DNA from: 66-474 sp963771735
GTDB taxonomy: Bacteria > Pseudomonadota > Gammaproteobacteria > Xanthomonadales > Rhodanobacteraceae
Direction: 5' to 3'
Assembly: GCA_963771735.1 (NCBI GenBank)
Contig: CAVYUN010000002.1
Coordinates: forward strand, 1 to 64,000
DNA: 64,000 bases
Each line of letters starts with the position of its first letter. The stretch's first letter is position 1. Shown one piece after another: positions 60,126 to 64,000 of the stretch. The notes below the pieces were generated by a model. That model saw nothing but the letters and a program-made list of their open reading frames with translations. It did no database searches and was not told the DNA's origin. Position numbers and translations under genes: made by a program.

Positions 60126-62450
60126 CTAACGCGTCAGCAACCGGACTTTGTCGATCGCCCACAGGCCATCGCGCGGATCGCCGGTCGCGAACATGCACAG
60201 CGTGTGCTTGCCAGCCACCGGCGGAATGTCGGCCGTGAGCGTGGTCTGCAGTTTGCTGCGCGTCGCGGGCGCCAGCGACAGCGTCGCCAGCAACGGACCG
60301 TCGCAAGTGTCCTCGTGGACCTGGATTTCGCCGGCCGGCGTCGCCTTCGGCCTGACCACCACGTTCTTGTCGTCGGTCCACAACGCGAAGTTCCACGGCA
60401 GGTTGCCGACCGTCAGCGCGATGTGCCCGACACCATCCAGCGGCGCGTCCTTCCATTGCCAGCACATATTGGCGATATCCAGGCGATAGACCGGTCGCGG
60501 TCCATCGAGCGGGCGATCGTCCTCCAGCCGCAGGACGATCCGGGGCTTGCCGCAGGTATCCAGTTGATCACTGTTGCGTGCCAGCAATGCCGCGGCATCG
60601 ATGATCCGCGTGCGTGGCGCGGCCAGTTCGAAACCGTCCGGCGCGAATGTCGCAGCCTTCAGCGTGGTCGTCCCGTTCGAAGGAAAGGACAACGGCCTGG
60701 TGTATTCCGCCGATGCCATGGTCGGCGTCTTGTCATCGGTGGTGTAACGGATCGAGCCTAAGTGCGTCTGGTCCGAGAGGGCCAAGTCGATGGTCCCGTT
60801 CGTGCCCGCCTTCAACGCGAACGCCGGCGCGAATGCGCTGTCGGCATAGTCGATGCCGAGTGCTCGGTAACGCGCCAATTCCGCCGGCATGCGTGCAAGG
60901 AACCCGTGCCAGTCGTGCGCGGCGACCGGCGACCACGCGACTTCCGCCAGCGCGGCGATGCGCGGGAACACCGCGTGCTGGACGCGCGCGAAGGTCGGCA
61001 TGTATTCGGCCCACAGGTTCGCCTGCACGCCGAGGATGTGCCGCGTCTGCGCGGGCGTCGCGCCGTGCGGCACCGGATCGTAGTCGTAGACATCCTTGAG
61101 CGATTCGACATCCGGCCGGCCCGGCGGCTCGTCGTGCAGATTCGACTGATAGTGATCGAGATACAGCGTGGGCGAGGACGCCATCACCACGTCGTGGCCC
61201 TTCTCGATCGCCTGCAGCGCGCCCGCCGGTGCATGCCAGGACATCACGACCGCGGAGGCCGGAACATGGCCATGCAGGATTTCGTCCCAGCCCACTGCCG
61301 TGCGTCCATGCTTCGACAGGTAATCGGCGACTTGGGTGGTGAACCAACCCTGCAACTGATCCATGTCCTTGAGGCCGAGTTCCTGCATCTTCGCACGTAC
61401 CGCGGGCGACGCATTCCACTGGTCCTTGGCCGCTTCGTCGCCGCCGATGTGGATGTACTTCGACGGGAACAGCTTCATCACTTCGGCGAACACGGTGTCG
61501 AGGAAATGCAGCGTGCGCGCATCCGGCGCGAGCAACCAGGTGTTGATGCCCCAATCGGTCGAAACCGGCGGCCGATTGCCGGTGACACCCAGCCACGGAT
61601 AAGCGGCGATTGCCGCCTGGGAGTGCCCGGGAACATCGATCTCCGGTATCACGGTGATGAAACGCTCGGTCGCGTAACGCACGATCTTGCGCACATCCGC
61701 CTCGGTATAGAAGCCGCAATAAGGCTTGTCCGGACTGCCGGTCAACGCCGCATCCGGACCGACCGCCTTGCGGCAGGCACCGATTTGCGTGAGCTTCGGG
61801 TATTGCGGAACCTGCAACCGCCAGCCCTGGTCGTCGGTCAGGTGCCAGTGCAGCACGTTCAGTTTGTGCAGCGACATCCAGTCGATCAGTTTCTCGATGT
61901 CGGCGACGCTCTGGAAATGCCGTGCGGAATCCAGCATCAGACCGCGCCACGCATAGCGCGGATGATCGGCAATGCTGCCGTCGGCAACACGCACGGATGC
62001 GCCGTGCTCGGCGTGCGGCGTCAACAATTGCCATGTCGTCACGCTTCCGTAGAACAGGCCACGCGGCGTGCCGGCCGTGACGACGATGCGACCATTGCCG
62101 ATCGCGATGCGATAACCCGCGTCGTCGGCGATGCCCGCGTGCGGATCGATGCGAAACACGATCGTGGCCGGCGACTGCTTGCCGGCTGCCGTCTCCACCT
62201 TCAAGCGCAGTCCGCTTGTGTCCGCGACCAGCGCGGCAAATCGCCGCGCGATGGCCGGAGCCTGCGCATCGCCCGCCGACTGCACGAGCACGCGATCACC
62301 GTCCTTGACCGTGACCGAGCCCTGTCCGGCCGGATGCATTTCGGCAGGCTGCGGCAACAACGACCACGCGGGGACCGGCGACGCAGCCTGGGCGCAATGG
62401 CACGCGACAAGCGCGACCAAGACCACGATCAATGAACGGATTTTGTGCAC
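60126..62450 (-). CDS. Beta-N-acetylhexosaminidase (GH20)
   Basis: A 774-residue secreted GH20 enzyme that removes terminal GlcNAc from chitooligosaccharides or glycans. The signal peptide 'MHKIRSLIVVLVALVACHCA' ends near 'QAAS'. A GH20b N-terminal domain ('LLPQPAEMHPAGQGSVTVKD') precedes the TIM barrel: 'RYAWRGLMLDSARHFQSVAD', 'LNVLHWHLTDDQGWRLQVPQ', and the catalytic Asp-Glu in 'YIHIGGDEAAKDQW'. A C-terminal beta domain ('LDTCGKPRIVLRLEDDRPLD') follows. It is the last gene of a minus-strand cluster with NagX and GH9, consistent with chitin-sugar use. Confidence 0.93.
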   Translation of the reverse strand: MHKIRSLIVVLVALVACHCAQAASPVPAWSLLPQPAEMHPAGQGSVTVKDGDRVLVQSAGDAQAPAIARRFAALVADTSGLRLKVETAAGKQSPATIVFRIDPHAGIADDAGYRIAIGNGRIVVTAGTPRGLFYGSVTTWQLLTPHAEHGASVRVADGSIADHPRYAWRGLMLDSARHFQSVADIEKLIDWMSLHKLNVLHWHLTDDQGWRLQVPQYPKLTQIGACRKAVGPDAALTGSPDKPYCGFYTEADVRKIVRYATERFITVIPEIDVPGHSQAAIAAYPWLGVTGNRPPVSTDWGINTWLLAPDARTLHFLDTVFAEVMKLFPSKYIHIGGDEAAKDQWNASPAVRAKMQELGLKDMDQLQGWFTTQVADYLSKHGRTAVGWDEILHGHVPASAVVMSWHAPAGALQAIEKGHDVVMASSPTLYLDHYQSNLHDEPPGRPDVESLKDVYDYDPVPHGATPAQTRHILGVQANLWAEYMPTFARVQHAVFPRIAALAEVAWSPVAAHDWHGFLARMPAELARYRALGIDYADSAFAPAFALKAGTNGTIDLALSDQTHLGSIRYTTDDKTPTMASAEYTRPLSFPSNGTTTLKAATFAPDGFELAAPRTRIIDAAALLARNSDQLDTCGKPRIVLRLEDDRPLDGPRPVYRLDIANMCWQWKDAPLDGVGHIALTVGNLPWNFALWTDDKNVVVRPKATPAGEIQVHEDTCDGPLLATLSLAPATRSKLQTTLTADIPPVAGKHTLCMFATGDPRDGLWAIDKVRLLTR

Positions 62451-62490
62451 GAACTTTCTCCCGGATACATCCGGTCCTTCTCGGGACCGT

Positions 62491-63585
62491 TCAGATCTTC
62501 AGATACCAGCCGCGGCGGTCCATGCTCCACACGATGATCCACCACAGCAGCACGAACAACAGCGCGAACACCAGCGAAGCGACATACGGCCCGGCCAGCG
62601 GCGTGACGAGGTGTGCGATCGGCCGGTACAGCAGCACGTCCAGACCGGTCGCCGGCAGCAACACCTGCATGATTTCCGATCCGGCATAGGCGGTGATGGC
62701 GTTGATGCCGAAGCGCCGACCCCACGGCGGCCAGCCGCGCAGTTCGATGAGCCAATGGAAGGCCAGCAACGCGAGCACGCTCCAGCCGGCGGTCCACAGG
62801 GTGAACGACGGCGTCCACAGGTTCTTGTTGAACGGCATCCAGTAGTGCCACGCCCAACCCGCGACCAGCAGCACGAATGCGCCGACCAACAGCCGACGCA
62901 GATGCGATTGTCGCAGCCACGCACCGGCGCAAAGTCCCAGCAGGCTGGTTACGATCGCATCCAGCGTGCTGAGCAGGCCTTCGGGATCGTGGCCCTGTCC
63001 CGTGGCCGCGTTGAAATTCCAGACGTCGCGACCGAACGCCCAGGTGTCCACGCGGTCGACGACGTTGTCCCATTTGGCCAGCGTGCCGCCCGACGCCAGG
63101 ATCAGCGTGTAGGCGATCAGCAGCCCCGCGATCGCGGCCCACCACACCCGGCGCGGCGCGTGGATCGCCAGCATCGCGGCGGCCGCGAAACACACGCCGA
63201 TGCGTTGCAGCACGCCGGCCCAGCGCATGTCGCGCCCCGGCAGCAACCATGCAGCGAGCGCATTGATCAGCAGGCCCAACGCGACGATGCGCAGCGCGCG
63301 CCACAACGCGGCGTTGCGCAGCGCGGATCTGTCCTCTCGCGTTTCCAGCCGCGGCAAGATCGCCAGCGCGACCGACACACCCATGATGAACAGGAACATC
63401 GGGAAGATGAAATCGGTCGGCGTGCAGCCATTCCACGCGGCGTGGTCGAGCGGCCGGAACACGTGACTCCAGTCGCCGGGATCGTTGACCAGCAGCATCG
63501 CCGCCACGGTGACTCCACGCAGCGCGTCCACCGATGCGAGTCGGTTGCCGGACGTCGTCACTGCTCGTTCACTCCCGGCGGTCAT
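62491..63585 (-). CDS. Heparan-alpha-glucosaminide N-acetyltransferase-like membrane protein (NagX/DUF5009)
   Basis: A ~364-residue inner-membrane protein with about ten helices. The N-terminal 'RLASVDALRGVTVAAMLLVN' and 'FPMFLFIMGVSVALAILPRL' are the family hallmark; further helices include 'LLVGAFVLLVAGWAWHYWMP' and 'PYVASLVFALLFVLLWWIIV'. The start 63585 ('MTAGSERAVTTSGNRLASVD') is preferred; the ORF above overlaps the GH9 stop. The protein is thought to acetylate or import glucosamine/GlcNAc sugars. It is 20 bp downstream of the GH9 gene and 40 bp upstream of the GH20 gene, so the three form one operon. Confidence 0.85.
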   Translation of the reverse strand: MTAGSERAVTTSGNRLASVDALRGVTVAAMLLVNDPGDWSHVFRPLDHAAWNGCTPTDFIFPMFLFIMGVSVALAILPRLETREDRSALRNAALWRALRIVALGLLINALAAWLLPGRDMRWAGVLQRIGVCFAAAAMLAIHAPRRVWWAAIAGLLIAYTLILASGGTLAKWDNVVDRVDTWAFGRDVWNFNAATGQGHDPEGLLSTLDAIVTSLLGLCAGAWLRQSHLRRLLVGAFVLLVAGWAWHYWMPFNKNLWTPSFTLWTAGWSVLALLAFHWLIELRGWPPWGRRFGINAITAYAGSEIMQVLLPATGLDVLLYRPIAHLVTPLAGPYVASLVFALLFVLLWWIIVWSMDRRGWYLKI

Positions 63586-63604
63586 TCTTTCGACACTCCG
63601 TGCT

Positions 63605-64000
63605 TCAATCGTGCGGCAGGCTGATGGCATACATGTACCACGCTGCGTGCGGCAGCCATTGCTCGCCCCAGCGCCAGTCGTCGTCCTTGCCGGTCTGGGC
63701 GTAACCGAGGTCGAACGCGATGCCGTCGTCCTCGCCGTGCAAGCCGGCGGTGATGCCGTTGATGATGGCGCCGGGCGCGCTGGTGTATTCCCAGGAATCG
63801 AAGAACATGTACTGGATGTTGCGGTGGCCGCTGCCGATCAGCATGCAGGTGTCGTAGGGGTTGCGACCGAGGATCCAGTGCAACTGGTTCCACGCGTAGT
63901 CCTGCAGTTGTGCCTGGAACGTCGGGTCGTCGGCGAACAGCGGCGCCGCGACCCGTGCCGCGGCCGCGAGCGATGCGAGTCGCGCATCCTCGCCCTGCCA
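63605..64000 (-). CDS. Glycoside hydrolase family 9 protein, C-terminal part (cut by window edge)
   Basis: The 5' part lies beyond 64000; ~131 C-terminal residues are visible. 'WNQLHWILGRNPYDTCMLIG' and 'SGHRNIQYMFFDSWEYTSAP' are the GH9 active-site region, and 'LHGEDDGIAFDLGYAQTGKD' precedes the end 'MYAISLPHD'. GH9 includes cellulases and bacterial exo-glucosaminidases; next to NagX and GH20 the glucosaminidase type is more likely. The stop is at 63605-63607. First gene of the visible cluster on the minus strand. Confidence 0.8.
   Translation of the reverse strand, partial: WQGEDARLASLAAAARVAAPLFADDPTFQAQLQDYAWNQLHWILGRNPYDTCMLIGSGHRNIQYMFFDSWEYTSAPGAIINGITAGLHGEDDGIAFDLGYAQTGKDDDWRWGEQWLPHAAWYMYAISLPHD

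Overview
The window is high-GC DNA from a gammaproteobacterium, most likely Xanthomonadales (Rhodanobacteraceae or a relative). The basis is gene order and protein style in the core half: hfq-hflX-hflK-hflC-purA on one strand next to miaA and the divergent tdh-kbl pair, a glycine-riboswitch-controlled gcvP, S9 peptidases, and a GH9/NagX/GH20 chitin-sugar cluster. This placement is inference from recognised families; no database search was possible.

Region 1 (1-10.1 kb) is a defence island, all on the + strand: a Fic fragment, an Mrr-type restriction endonuclease, and a type I restriction-modification operon (hsdM, hsdS, hsdR). Nested between hsdS and hsdR are a probable Kiwa pair (kwaA, kwaB) and an abortive-infection-like gene. 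Nearly every gene is broken by frameshifts. Most shifts can be explained in one way: a GCGC tetranucleotide has become GC. Putting the two bases back restores the family sequence at more than twenty sites, and about eight further sites of the same kind lie in core genes. The island may therefore be intact in the organism and damaged only in this sequence, for example by a systematic read error at GCGC. A real GCGC-specific deletion process is a less likely alternative.

Region 2 (10.1-22.3 kb) is accessory DNA: an IS3 remnant, a DUF72 gene with a second partial copy of its 5' end, a complete IS5-family element with CTAG target duplications, a two-gene cassette of unknown function, a LysR/oxidoreductase cluster, a junction where a truncated SDR gene meets the tail of a DUF2779 gene, an exoribonuclease, a tyrosine recombinase, and AlpA-type and other small DNA-binding proteins. 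The right edge near 22.2 kb has paired 10-bp repeats and what looks like the 3' end of a tRNA followed by a terminator, so regions 1 and 2 together may be one tRNA-inserted genomic island whose left end lies outside the window.

Region 3 (22.3-47 kb) is mostly core: a CzcCBA-type metal efflux operon, two S9 peptidases, a VOC protein, a glycine riboswitch and gcvP (with an in-frame repeat insertion), a sirtuin, a glutathione-reductase-like enzyme, an aldo/keto reductase, a LytS/LytTR two-component system, an AbrB-Doc toxin-antitoxin pair and small metabolic genes. Region 4 (47.2-50.5 kb) is an AT-richer insert with a MazG-like pyrophosphohydrolase followed by a nuclease-helicase (DUF2075) protein, a candidate defence pair, then a MazEF-type module and dispersed palindromic repeats. 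Region 5 (51-64 kb) is core: purA, hflC, hflK, hflX, hfq, miaA, tdh, kbl, and the GH9-NagX-GH20 cluster running off the right end.
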